Shown in pieces: positions 28,892-36,367 of a stretch of DNA of 64,000 bases (the first letter of the stretch is position 1; each line of letters begins with the position of its first letter). The notes beneath the pieces were generated by a model. The model was not told the origin of the DNA, did no database searches, and saw only the letters and a program-made list of their open reading frames with translations. Both the position numbers and the translations under genes were made by a program. The stretch lies in assembly GCA_016721825.1 (NCBI GenBank), contig JADKHI010000006.1, forward strand, positions 558,001 to 622,000, in the 5' to 3' direction. Source of the stretch: Flavobacteriales bacterium. GTDB taxonomy: Bacteria; Bacteroidota; Bacteroidia; Flavobacteriales_F; PHOS-HE28.

Positions 28892-29757
28892 TCAACCCTC
28901 CACATCGCTCCAGCGGGCCCGAAGGCCTTTGCTGTTCAATTCCTGAGCACCCGCGTAACGCACAATGGCCAAGGCACCAACAAAGAACACCAACACGAAG
29001 GCTACCACATAGGCGGGGTCCAGATCGTGCCAGCCAGGCAATACGGGAACCATGATGAAGGCACAGTTGCTCAAGATCTGCATGATCAACAACACTAGCC
29101 CGCTATGCGTTTCATTGTACGCCCAGCTCAACATCACCGTCAAGCTGAACATGCTCACTAGGAACACCGGCCAAGGGATCCCATCCGGTACTCCTTCCCA
29201 AGCATGAGCATGGGCAGGTACCAAAAGCCCCAGCATAGCCCAATGATGATGCTGGTGCGCAAGGCGGTATACCGTTCATTCAACCGCAGCACGCTGAACT
29301 TCATCCAGGCGGTCTCCTCCACAACGGCAATGCCCACAATGAAGGGCATGTTCTTCAACAGTTGGGGCAGGAAGTCCGCCGCTATGGCGCCCGGCCAGGC
29401 GCGCATGCCGCTGATGGCCAGGAACGCAAGGCCCAAGTAGGTCACAATGAATTTCCAACTGAAGGCCAGCGCATACCATTGGGCAGGCACCCGCCACTTG
29501 GCGAAGGCACTGAACAGCTTCACAAAGCCGGGGCGCCCTTCCAGAAAGTAGGTCAAGCCCATCGCGAAAACCAAGGGGCCGAAGACCCGGAAGCGGAACA
29601 CCATGTGCGCTTGCGGATAATCGTGCAAGGCGCTGCCCGCTGGCATCAACCCGTAGGCCAATAGCACAATGGTGAGCTGGAAGCCGAGCGTTAGGGCAAT
29701 GAAGATGGTGACGGGGTGGCGTGAAACGAACTGATGAAGGGTACTGCGTGGCTGCAT
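28892..29757 (-). CDS. CPBP/CAAX-protease-like membrane protein (copy 1, apparent frameshift)
   Basis: The start is ATG 29757. The first frame covers MQPRSTLHQFV to WGFWYLPMLMLG and includes the CPBP-type glutamates in VVEETAWMKFSVLRL. The remainder (EGVPDGIPWPVFLVSMFSLTVMLSWAYNETHSGLVLLIMQILSNCAF...) is in another frame and ends at 28892, so a single-base shift lies near 29200. The corrected protein of about 288 residues aligns over its whole length with the intact protein at 36368-37300. The EE motif is present but the usual following Arg is replaced, so protease activity is uncertain. Confidence 0.75.
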
Positions 29758-30055
29758 GTGGCAATAATACAAGGGGTATGAGAAAGCCCCAAGCGAAGAG
29801 GAAGTATTGAGCGTGCTAAAGGAGCCAGCTTCTTGGAGGGATGAAAATTCCAACCCTTGCCAGTAATGCCGAAGAGCGTGAGCATTTGCACGATCGAAAT
29901 ACCCCAATGCGGGGTCTTCCTACCCCGCCGGCCCCTGCAGCTGGCCGACACGCATGTCACGGATGCACGCATAGTGGCGCGGGCCCGCCGTTGCGCCGGC
30001 GTTGGTGGCTTGGTTCTCGCTGCCTTTTCACGTAACCCCAAACAACCCCAACACC
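29758..30055. other. Divergent intergenic region between CPBP-like gene and copper-storage gene
   Basis: This is 298 bp between genes pointing apart. It contains a short dyad near 29892 (ACCCC-AATGC-GGGGT) and no recognisable RNA gene. Small reading frames here look like non-coding background. Confidence 0.35.
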
Positions 30056-30416
30056 ATGCACAAGCAACACGATGACTGCATCCAGGCCTGCCAGACCTGC
30101 GCCAACGAATGCGAACATTGCGCCACAGCTTGCCTGCAGCGAAGCGGACGTGAAAATGATGGCCGATTGCATCCAGCTGGACCGCTATTGCGCTGACCTG
30201 TGCCGCATGGCGGCAGCCTTCATGGCGCGTGCCGATGGCAAGATCGGTGACAGCATCGCCCATAAACTCTGTGCCCTGTGCGCCGAGATCTGCGATCAGT
30301 GCGCCAAGGAGTGCCGCAAGCACAACAATGAGCATTGCACCCGTTGTGCTGAAGCCTGCGAGGCATGCGCCAAAGCATGCCGCGAAATGGGTGTCGCTGA
30401 GGTGGCCCACAACTAA
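30056..30416 (+). CDS. Four-helix-bundle copper-storage protein, Csp-like (apparent frameshift)
   Basis: The first frame starts at ATG 30056 with HKQHDDCIQACQTCANECEHCATACLQ. The second continues with EADVKMMADCIQLDRYCADLCRMAAAFMARA through CALCAEICDQCAKECRKHNNEHCTRCAEACEACAKACREM and stops at 30416. The junction is near 30140. Corrected, this is about 120 residues with some 20 Cys in CxxC/CxxxC spacing along four helices, as in Csp1/Csp3 proteins that store Cu(I) in the bundle core. No signal peptide is visible, suggesting a cytosolic store. Confidence 0.83.
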
Positions 30417-30429
30417 CCACACTGCCCGT

Positions 30430-30458
30430 GCGCTCCTGTCCAATTAGGTCGGGAGCGC
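30430..30458. terminator. Hairpin between copper-storage and heavy-metal-binding genes
   Basis: GCGCTCC (30430-30436) pairs with GGAGCGC (30452-30458) around a 15-nt loop, and TT follows. Outer bases CTGCC and GGCAG could extend the pairing. It may be a weak terminator or an mRNA-processing hairpin 64 bp after the stop at 30416... the exact role cannot be told from the sequence. Confidence 0.4.
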
Positions 30459-30480
30459 TTTGGCAGGAACAAACACAACC

Positions 30481-31200
30481 ATGAAAACCTTCTCGTCCTC
30501 CTTTCTCGGAGGCACATTGGCTTTCGCCCTGTTCACCATGAACCCGTGGATGTCCCGCGCTGTGGCCCAGCATGACCATCCACACACCGCCACCACTGCG
30601 GCGGCCACCGAACCCGTGTATAGTTGCCCCATGCACCCGGAGATCACCGGAAGGAAGGGCGACGTATGCAGCAAATGCAAAATGGCCCTTACCCCTGCGA
30701 AGAATGCCGGTGCCATCGGCACTGCCATGTACGCTTGTCCCATGCATCCCACGGCCTTGGGCGCCAAGGATGCCAAGTGCCCCGAATGCGGCATGGCCAT
30801 GACCACGGCCATTTACAATTGCCCCATGCCAGCCGCGACCATGGGCGCCAAGGGTGCCAAGTGCGCGCATTGTGGAATGGCCATGACCCAGCCTGCCACC
30901 CTGCACGCGTGCCCCATGCACCGAGAAATGACGGGTAAAGCGGGAGAAAAATGCAGCACATGCGGCATGGACATGTCAGCGGTGGGTGCAACAGCAACCG
31001 CTACCCATGCCTGCCCCATGCACCCGGAGGTGAAGGGCAAGGCAGGCGAAAAGTGCAGCACGTGCGGCATGGCCCTTACAGAAGTGAAAGCAACAGCGAC
31101 CGCTACGCACGCATGCCCCATGCACCCGGAGGTGACAGGCAAGGCAGGGGATACGTGCAGCACGTGTAAAATGGCGCTTACCCCGGTAAAGGCCAAGTAA
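30481..31200 (+). CDS. Secreted protein with six tandem heavy-metal-binding domains
   Basis: A 239-residue protein with a signal peptide (FLGGTLAFALFTMNPWMSRAVAQ). It then has six copies of the short heavy-metal-binding domain usually found singly in CusB, CopA or DUF3347 proteins, each of the form ACPMHPE-x-GKxGxxCxxCGMAL. The copies begin near residues 47, 84, 112, 142, 176 and 210. The third copy has lost the usual CPMHP histidine (CPMPAA). The first and sixth end CKM instead of CGM. Each copy offers three Cys plus His/Met ligands. A periplasmic metal sponge is inferred; it shares orientation with the Csp-like gene. Confidence 0.88.
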   Translation: MKTFSSSFLGGTLAFALFTMNPWMSRAVAQHDHPHTATTAAATEPVYSCPMHPEITGRKGDVCSKCKMALTPAKNAGAIGTAMYACPMHPTALGAKDAKCPECGMAMTTAIYNCPMPAATMGAKGAKCAHCGMAMTQPATLHACPMHREMTGKAGEKCSTCGMDMSAVGATATATHACPMHPEVKGKAGEKCSTCGMALTEVKATATATHACPMHPEVTGKAGDTCSTCKMALTPVKAK

Positions 31201-31264
31201 GGGTCAAGCTCTAGACCTCCAGGCTTGGGCGCCACAAGCCATCGGTCGCTGGCGACCCTGCTTC

Positions 31265-31358
31265 TCAGAACACCGCTTTCCTGAACGCGCAGAACAGGAA
31301 ATTCTGCACCGTGTCGAAGGGTGTCACGCGGTCCACGGTGAAACACGGCAAGAAGGTG
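31265..31358 (-). pseudogene. Possible C-terminal gene remnant
   Basis: The minus strand reads LTFLPCFTVDRVTPFDTVQNF and then LFCAFRKAVF with a TGA at 31265, using the GC-rich third positions of real genes here. There is no start, and the frame is cut off at the edge of the dispersed repeat (31359). It looks like the tail of a gene whose front was lost in a rearrangement at the repeat. No family is recognised. Confidence 0.35.
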
Positions 31359-31470
31359 AGCGGAGCCCAACAAGCTATAGGCCTAGAGGCTGTAATGGCC
31401 TGAACGTCCCTGAGCTTCTGGGCCTGGGCCTCGAGGTTCGTCGGCCGGGCATTCCTATGCCCGTAAAGGC
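31359..31470 (+). repeat. Dispersed hairpin-bearing repeat, copy A
   Basis: It begins AGCGGAGCC, contains GGCCTAGAGGCTGT near 31380, and ends in a hairpin block GCCGGGCATTCCTATGCCCG followed by TAAAGGC. The same order of elements is found in copy B and, in reverse orientation, in copies C, D and partial E at 36.0-36.3 kb. Confidence 0.65.
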
Positions 31471-31518
31471 AATGGCCGGGGCCTTCGGCAGCTGCCTAGG
31501 ATCAAGGCCGCGACGGGT

Positions 31519-31630
31519 AAGCGGAGCCAACAAGCTTTAACGGCCTAGAGGCTGTATTGGCCAATGACCAGACCCCTTGGCTGAACTTAGGCCCTCTCGG
31601 TCCGTGTGGTCGGCCGGCCCACCGCCCTCC
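31519..31630 (+). repeat. Dispersed hairpin-bearing repeat, copy B
   Basis: It shares AGCGGAGCCAACAAGCT and GGCCTAGAGGCTGT with copy A, in the same orientation 160 bp downstream. The distal part (GTCGGCCGGCCCACCGCCCTCC) keeps only a degenerate version of the hairpin. Confidence 0.6.
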
Positions 31631-31756
31631 TGCACTGTGTTGAGGAGGCAGTGCTTCGTTGTCAGTTGTCAGGAATGCCTGCTGCACGACGCTGCTCCGT
31701 GGGGTCAGGTTATATCAAGGTGCGAGACAACGACCTACTAAAATCTGGATCTACCC

Positions 31757-32281
31757 TCAGAACTCCAGCCTCGCGTTGAGCACGCACCCGCACGGGCTTT
31801 CTTCCACCACTGGTGGCAGGGGCGCCCAGAGGGTGGCAGGGCTCCAATGCTTGTGAGCCACCCAGAGCGTGCGCGAGCCGAAGGGGTGTGTCACGGGGTC
31901 GCTACAGCGCAGGTGGAAAATGGGCGGGTGGCTGTAGAGGGGCTGGCGGCAGTCCACCCACAGCTCCAGGCTGAGGTGGCCGTGGAGGCAGCTGTGCGGC
32001 AGGTGGAGGCCAGGGCGCGGCAGGGGGCACATATAGAAATGATACGGGTAGCGCTGGCAGCGGCCGAGCACCAGGCGGTGGGGCCGGTGCTCCCCCCGGC
32101 GGCGCTTGTCGCAGGCCAGCAGGGCGCGCTGTTCGGGTAGCAGGGTGGTGGGCGCGGGCAGGTGGGCGTGGTGGGGAGCGGCACGGAACAACATCTGCCC
32201 ATCGCAGCAAATGCGCAACAGTAGCAGTGGCTTGCAGCCCTGCATGTGCGCTAGTTCAACACCCACGGCCTTCAGGCACAT
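31757..32281 (-). CDS. Cys/His-rich protein of unknown function
   Basis: A 174-residue reading frame from ATG 32281 to the stop at 31757. Its codons have strongly GC-rich third positions like neighbouring genes, which supports real coding. It has about 11 Cys and 20 His, for example RICCDGQ, FYMCPLP, HLPHSCLHGH, VDCRQ, HLRCSDP and a final PCGCVLNARLEF. No signal peptide is evident and no family is recognised. The frame stays open further upstream through the tandem array. I start it at 32281 because the exact TACC-N8-GGTA dyad lies 37 nt before this ATG. Confidence 0.55.
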   Translation of the reverse strand: MCLKAVGVELAHMQGCKPLLLLRICCDGQMLFRAAPHHAHLPAPTTLLPEQRALLACDKRRRGEHRPHRLVLGRCQRYPYHFYMCPLPRPGLHLPHSCLHGHLSLELWVDCRQPLYSHPPIFHLRCSDPVTHPFGSRTLWVAHKHWSPATLWAPLPPVVEESPCGCVLNARLEF

Positions 32282-32318
32282 GGGACACGAAGGTTCACGA
32301 CCGGCCCTGCGCCCACAA

Positions 32319-32334
32319 TACCCGGAAACCGGTA
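32319..32334. promoter_or_regulatory. Candidate operator TACCCGGAAACCGGTA
   Basis: A 16-bp dyad (TACC-N8-GGTA) 37 nt upstream of the ATG at 32281. Its sequence is identical to the reverse complement of the dyad core at 56909-56924 before the response regulator gene. The spacing to the start codon equals that of the related site before the gene at 28776. Confidence 0.55.
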
Positions 32335-32397
32335 GATTGATGAACAGTTGAAGCAGGTGGACGCCGCTTTCGCGGACATGTGCGCCGTCTACACGAA

Positions 32398-32691
32398 CAG
32401 TTGTGCGGCGTTCATGAACATGCGAACGATTTGAATGCACAGGAATACGGTGTGCATGCGCATGTGCTTGGCATTCACGTACAGTTATGCGGCGTTCATG
32501 AACATGCGAGCGATCTGAACGAACAGGAATGCGGCTTGCCTGTGCATGTGCGCGGCATTGACGCACAGTTGTGCTGCATTCATGTACATGCGAACGATCT
32601 GAACGAACAGGAATGCGGCTTGCATATGCATGTGCGCGGCATTCTCGTGCAGTTGTGCGGCATTCATGTACAAGAAAGTGATCCGCATGTG
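32398..32691. repeat. Tandem array 1: seven 42-bp units in an 84-bp A/B alternation
   Basis: Units start at 32398, 32440, 32482, 32524, 32566, 32608 and 32650. A-type units begin CAGTTGTGCGGC and contain TTCATGAACATGCGAACGAT. B-type units begin CAGGAATGCGGC and contain GTGCATGTGCGCGGCATT. Because 42 is a multiple of three, both strands stay open through the array. The plus-strand reading is QLCGVHEHANDLNE / QECGLPVHVRGIDA, with one Cys per 14 residues except in the second unit. I do not call a gene from it. The array ends about 277 bp before the FN3 gene. Confidence 0.85.
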
Positions 32692-32968
32692 CATGAAAAG
32701 CGGAGGAACCTAGTGCCGGGTTCGGCGATGGAACGATAGCGTTCCGAGTCCTTTCTGTTAAATCCTGAACAGGGCCGATCGCTTGAAAGCCGCTGCTGGC
32801 GATGGCTACACCGCGTTCAACGGCTATTAACAGCAAATGGGGGTGCAACGCGCCAAGGGGCCTTGCCGATTCGCTACCCAGCCAGCGCTACCTCCTGAAA
32901 ATGGAACCGCCGAGGCGAACGTCGACCAAAGGACCAGGAACCCACGGATAACCAACACGAGCAAACAG

Positions 32969-33586
32969 ATGAAACTGATCAAAGCTGGACTTAGCACCTT
33001 GAAAGCCGCGCAAGTGGTGAACAAGAGCGAGTACGTGGAAAGCAAGATGACGGGGAATGCGAATTTCCCGACGCCGAGCCCCACCTTGGTGGAACTGACC
33101 GCTGCGCGTACCAATCTGGTGGCCGCCCTTTCGGCCGCTGAGAGCGGTGCACATGCGGACATCGCCAAGAAGAACCAGTCGGTGAAGAACCTGCGCGACC
33201 TGCTCACGAAGATGGCCCGTTACGTGAATAGCGTAGCTGGCGGCGACGTGAACAAAGCCGTAAGCAGTGGCTTCGAATTGGCGAAGACGCCCGAACCTGT
33301 GGACAAGCTGACAGCCCCTGTTGAGCTAAGCGCACGCATGAGCAACTACGTCGGACGGATCGACCTGCGTTGGGACAGCGTGCGGGGCGCCCGCATGTAC
33401 CAGGTGTACATGTGCGATGGCGACGTAGCTGACGGTGGCAAGTGGACCATGGTGGGTGTAAGCAGCCGCACGAAGTTCGAAGTGACCGACCTGGAGGCGA
33501 ACAAGTTCTTCTCGTTCCGCGTGGCGGCCCTGGGCCGCATTGGCGAAGGCCCCGCGAGCGAGATCGTAACAGCGAAAGCGGCCTAG
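32969..33586 (+). CDS. FN3-domain protein with helical TGNxxFPTP N-terminal module (copy 1)
   Basis: A 205-residue protein from ATG 32969. A helical N-terminal module (about residues 1-105) includes MTGNANFPTPSPTLVELTAART. A single fibronectin type III-like domain follows (about 112-205) with RIDLRWDSVRGARMYQVYMCDGD and FSFRVAALGRIGEGPAS. No signal peptide is obvious. It is clearly homologous to the protein at 58615 (shared TGNAxFPTPxP, SGFE, YxxYxCxGD, ALGxxGxxP, AKAA end). Function is unknown; similar proteins occur in Bacteroidota. A hairpin at 33630 follows. Confidence 0.8.
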   Translation: MKLIKAGLSTLKAAQVVNKSEYVESKMTGNANFPTPSPTLVELTAARTNLVAALSAAESGAHADIAKKNQSVKNLRDLLTKMARYVNSVAGGDVNKAVSSGFELAKTPEPVDKLTAPVELSARMSNYVGRIDLRWDSVRGARMYQVYMCDGDVADGGKWTMVGVSSRTKFEVTDLEANKFFSFRVAALGRIGEGPASEIVTAKAA

Positions 33587-33629
33587 CGCTGCGGACGTGT
33601 TCGGAACCTCCGATCCTTCTTCAAAGCAA

Positions 33630-33673
33630 CCGCCCCGGCGTTGCCTTCCCCGCGAAGGTGATGACCGGGGCGG
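33630..33673. terminator. Hairpin between convergent genes
   Basis: CCGCCCCGG (33630-33638) pairs with CCGGGGCGG (33665-33673), with an inner CCTTC/GAAGG stem. There is no T-run on the plus side. It lies 43 bp after the FN3 stop and before the end of the convergent propeller gene, so a bidirectional terminator is likely. Confidence 0.55.
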
Positions 33674-33715
33674 GGTGCGTTCGGGGGAGCGCGCGGCAGG
33701 TATTGCGTTACACGT

Positions 33716-35155
33716 TCATCGTTTCACGAAGGTGAAGCTGCGCTTTCCCGCTTCGCCGACCAGCTGACAGAGGTAGTTGCCCGGAGTCAATGTGATCACG
33801 TCGATGGTACCGGAGCACACGGGGAAGTTCGCGACCACCCTTCCTTGCATATCCCTGATCGATGCTTGAAGCCATGCCCCTTCTTCCACATGCAGCACAT
33901 CCGTCACCGGATTCGGCCAAGCGACCGGGGCAGCAGCGGGCCTCAATTCGTTCACGGATACGGCACTTGGGATAGTGGCTTTCCGATACCGCACCCGCGA
34001 TCCCGAGACCTCGCTCCACACGATGTGGAAGCTTCCGTTGGCATAGGCGATGTCCGGGGTGCGCTGTGAACCCGGGAGGTCCACGTTCACCGTATCCGGA
34101 ACGCCCAGGCCCGCAGGGCCCGTCACGCTCCAGCTGAAAAGGATCTCGCTCTGCCCATTACTGATCTGCTGCCACACCACGCCGAGGGTATCTCCACTGC
34201 CGGCAATGCGTGGGAAGTTCTGCTGCAGGCTCTGCACCTGGCCCGGGTGCACGTTCCACTGACCACCCATGGACAGGTCCGCCGCCAATGCATTTCCGAT
34301 GTACACCTTAGTGCCGTTGGTGGCCCCGGACATCCACACGTAGCGGATGCTATCACCAGCGAGGTAGCCATCGGGGCCACTGCTGGGGCACACGTTCAGT
34401 GACCAGGTCGTACCGTCGATCAACGCTCCCGTTGGAAAGGTGCCGCCAGCATCACTGGATGTTGCACCCCACATCACACGGATGTTGGGGCCAGCGTTCC
34501 GATACAAAGCGACCGTATGGTCCTGACCGGCGACGAGCTGGTTGGGGCAACAATCGCACACGTCACCGGGCGCGAACGGAGCGCTGACCTGCACGGGTGC
34601 CATGAAAGCGCCGCCCATCATGTGGCTCACCACCTGCCGCGCGCCGAAGTAGCCGCTGTCGAACTGCATGTACTGCACCAAGGGGCCGTTCGCATCCACC
34701 AGGTCGATGGAAGGGAAACGGGACACCAGGCCATCGTATGGATCCACGCGCACGGTATCGCCCCAGGTGGAACCGCCGTCATCGGAGCGCCGCACGTAGA
34801 TAGGGCGTGTGTCCTCTGGGGTGGCCTTCATCACCACCCACACCGTGTTGCCAACAGCCGCGATACTGCTTCCCATCCAATCGGCCACCGAGGGAACGCA
34901 GCCCGGCGTGCTCACCTCCTGCGCCGGATCGAAACCGCTGCCGTTGCCCACCGCCACGTAGTTGGCCATCGGCGATAGATCGCCCCAAAGCACCACCGGC
35001 CCGCCTGATCCGTTCACGGCCACGCGCGGTCGCAACCCACCTTCACCTTGCGCGTTGCAATCCAGCACGGGACCCCAGGCCAGGTCGGCCTGTTGGGCGG
35101 AGAGTGCCGTTCCCAGCAACAGGGGAACAAGGAACAGAGCGCGAAGGGTGATCAT
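33716..35155 (-). CDS. Secreted beta-propeller-like protein with T9SS sorting domain (copy 2)
   Basis: A 479-residue protein from ATG 35155 with an intact signal peptide (ITLRALFLVPLLLGTALSAQ). Sialidase-like Asp-box elements occur (RRSDDGGSTWGDT, SSDAGGTF), and a Cys cluster CDCCPNQ is conserved with copy 1. The sorting domain runs from VAWPNPVTDVLHVEE to the end (SFTFVKR). Identity to 23560-24993 is high across the whole length. This copy gives the better N terminus (LAWGPVLDCNAQGEGG). Function is unknown. Confidence 0.85.
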   Translation of the reverse strand: MITLRALFLVPLLLGTALSAQQADLAWGPVLDCNAQGEGGLRPRVAVNGSGGPVVLWGDLSPMANYVAVGNGSGFDPAQEVSTPGCVPSVADWMGSSIAAVGNTVWVVMKATPEDTRPIYVRRSDDGGSTWGDTVRVDPYDGLVSRFPSIDLVDANGPLVQYMQFDSGYFGARQVVSHMMGGAFMAPVQVSAPFAPGDVCDCCPNQLVAGQDHTVALYRNAGPNIRVMWGATSSDAGGTFPTGALIDGTTWSLNVCPSSGPDGYLAGDSIRYVWMSGATNGTKVYIGNALAADLSMGGQWNVHPGQVQSLQQNFPRIAGSGDTLGVVWQQISNGQSEILFSWSVTGPAGLGVPDTVNVDLPGSQRTPDIAYANGSFHIVWSEVSGSRVRYRKATIPSAVSVNELRPAAAPVAWPNPVTDVLHVEEGAWLQASIRDMQGRVVANFPVCSGTIDVITLTPGNYLCQLVGEAGKRSFTFVKR

Positions 35156-35368
35156 GGCGGTGGCTTCCGATCGCAAAAGGTAAGGTGCCGGTACCCGGTC
35201 TCAGTGGTCAGCGATCCGTTGCGTTCTCGGCCACGTATGCTTCCTAATGGGGAAGAAGATGCCCGGCGCCGTGGGGAAATGCATCAGTCCACAGCGCGAA
35301 CGTGCGCCTACCACGATCGGAACGCTTGCGGCATCGGCCTTGCAAGCCGCCATACAAACACCGAACAG

Positions 35369-35797
35369 ATGAAACCCCTTTCCATCGTCAGCATCCTTGC
35401 CATCAGCGCTCTCGGAACACTCAGCACCGGTTGCGGCAAGTACGAGGACGGTCCTGACTTCAGCCTTCGCTCACGGGCTTCGCGCATCGCCAACACCTGG
35501 AAAGTGGAAAGCGCCCGCAAAGGAGGCGACGATGTCACCTCCTCGTTCACCCAGTACGAGCTGAACATGACCAAGGATGGGGATGCCACATTGACCGCCA
35601 ACTACGAACTGGGCGATGTGACCTTCGAGTACGCGACGAACGGGACCTGGGACTTTGAGAACAAGGATGAGGACCTGAAGCTGGATTTTGAGAACAACGA
35701 CGCGGACGAGACCTACAACATTCTCCGGCTGAAGGAAGAGGAACTGTGGTTGCGGGAGAAGGGAGGCGACCTGGAACTGCACCTGGAACCCAAGTGA
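35369..35797 (+). CDS. Lipocalin-like lipoprotein
   Basis: A 142-residue protein from ATG 35369 with a lipobox LSTGCGKYEDGP (lipidated Cys near residue 22). FSLRSRASRIANTWKVE then matches the start of short lipocalin-like lipoproteins common in Bacteroidota. Eight or so short acidic strands follow (YELNMTKDGDATLTANYE, NGTWDFENKDEDLKLDFEN). Such proteins often occur singly and their ligand is unknown. It diverges from propeller copy 2. Confidence 0.75.
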   Translation: MKPLSIVSILAISALGTLSTGCGKYEDGPDFSLRSRASRIANTWKVESARKGGDDVTSSFTQYELNMTKDGDATLTANYELGDVTFEYATNGTWDFENKDEDLKLDFENNDADETYNILRLKEEELWLREKGGDLELHLEPK

Positions 35798-36014
35798 CCC
35801 GTACGTGAAGCCGCACGGCCATCGGCGAGGACCCTTGGCCTAGGATCCAACTTCCGCGAGCTCCTTCACGATGGCCAGCGCTTCGCGCAACAGCGAAGTG
35901 ATGAGGGCCGGCTCAGGAATAATGGGGAGCCGGATGCAGGGGTGGAGCACTGACCTGCCACGCTTATGCCGTGTATAGTATGGACAGCGCAGCGCCTGGT
36001 TGGGCTGTTCGACA

Positions 36015-36130
36015 AGCCCTTCCGGGCGGAGGACCGCCCGGCCCACGGACCTGGATGCCTAGGCTCGGAAGCTCATGTGCATTCAGGCCTCGACAGCCTC
36101 TAGGCCTTTACTGCGTGGGTGGCTCCGCTT
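36015..36130 (-). repeat. Dispersed hairpin-bearing repeat, copy C
   Basis: On the minus strand this reads AGCGGAGCC, then TAAAGGCCTAGAGGCTGT, GGCCTGAATG, and a hairpin block CGGGCGGTCCTCCGCCCGG. It matches copy A in order and spacing (roughly 75-80% identity by eye) but in opposite orientation. Confidence 0.65.
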
Positions 36131-36176
36131 ACGGTGTTGATCGACCCGTTGGTAGTTCACCAAGGCACCCTGACCC

Positions 36177-36278
36177 TGCCTTTCCGGGCGGAGGAACGCC
36201 CGGCCGAGAGCCTTAGAAGCCCAGGCTCAGAAGTTCAGGTGCGCTCAGGCCAAGACCGCCTCCAGGCCTTTACGCCAC
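36177..36278 (-). repeat. Dispersed hairpin-bearing repeat, copy D
   Basis: On the minus strand it reads TAAAGGCCTGGAGGCGGT, GGCCTGAGCGCACCTGAACT, GAGCCTGGGCTTC and the hairpin CCGGGCGTTCCTCCGCCCGG, the most regular hairpin of the set. It lacks the AGCGGAGCC end. Confidence 0.65.
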
Positions 36279-36280
36279 CA

Positions 36281-36330
36281 AAGCCTTTCCAGGCGGAGGA
36301 CCGCCCGACCGAGGGACCCCCGAGGGCCTT
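36281..36330 (-). repeat. Dispersed repeat, partial copy E (hairpin end only)
   Basis: AAGCCTTTCCAGGCGGAGGACC followed by GCCCGACCGAGGGACC repeats only the hairpin-proximal end of copies C and D. It abuts the CPBP-like gene (ATG 36368). Confidence 0.5.
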
Positions 36331-36367
36331 ACGCTGTTTTCGAATAGCTTGGTCCCACTCTCCTATC

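Larger units (their letters stand above)
31201..31756. other. Intergenic region with a gene remnant and two dispersed-repeat copies
   Basis: This 556-bp gap holds a short coding-like remnant on the minus strand (31265-31358) and two direct copies of a roughly 110-bp repeat. The rest shows no gene, RNA or convincing promoter. Confidence 0.5.
32282..32968. other. Divergent intergenic region containing tandem array 1
   Basis: This is 687 bp between the Cys/His-rich gene (minus) and the FN3 gene (plus). It holds an operator-like dyad at 32319-32334 and a 42-bp-period tandem array at 32398-32691. About 277 bp follow without recognisable features before the FN3 ATG. Confidence 0.6.
35798..36367. 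other. Intergenic region with three reversed dispersed-repeat copies
   Basis: This 570-bp gap carries repeat copies C, D and partial E on the minus strand (36015-36330). On its left, 35843-35930 reads on the minus strand LPIIPEPALITSLLREALAIVKELAEVG, which could be the end of a lost gene; no family is recognised. Confidence 0.5.

Noticed and set aside
32282..32848. N-terminal extension of the Cys/His-rich gene through array 1 to 32848
   Set aside because: The extension is the repeat read in frame. Codon use changes at the array, and the operator-like dyad would fall inside the gene. I cannot fully exclude a His-rich repeat domain.
31359..36330. Insertion sequence or integrative element bounded by the inverted repeats
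   Set aside because: No transposase or integrase gene lies between the repeats, and the repeats are REP-like hairpins and not typical IS ends.
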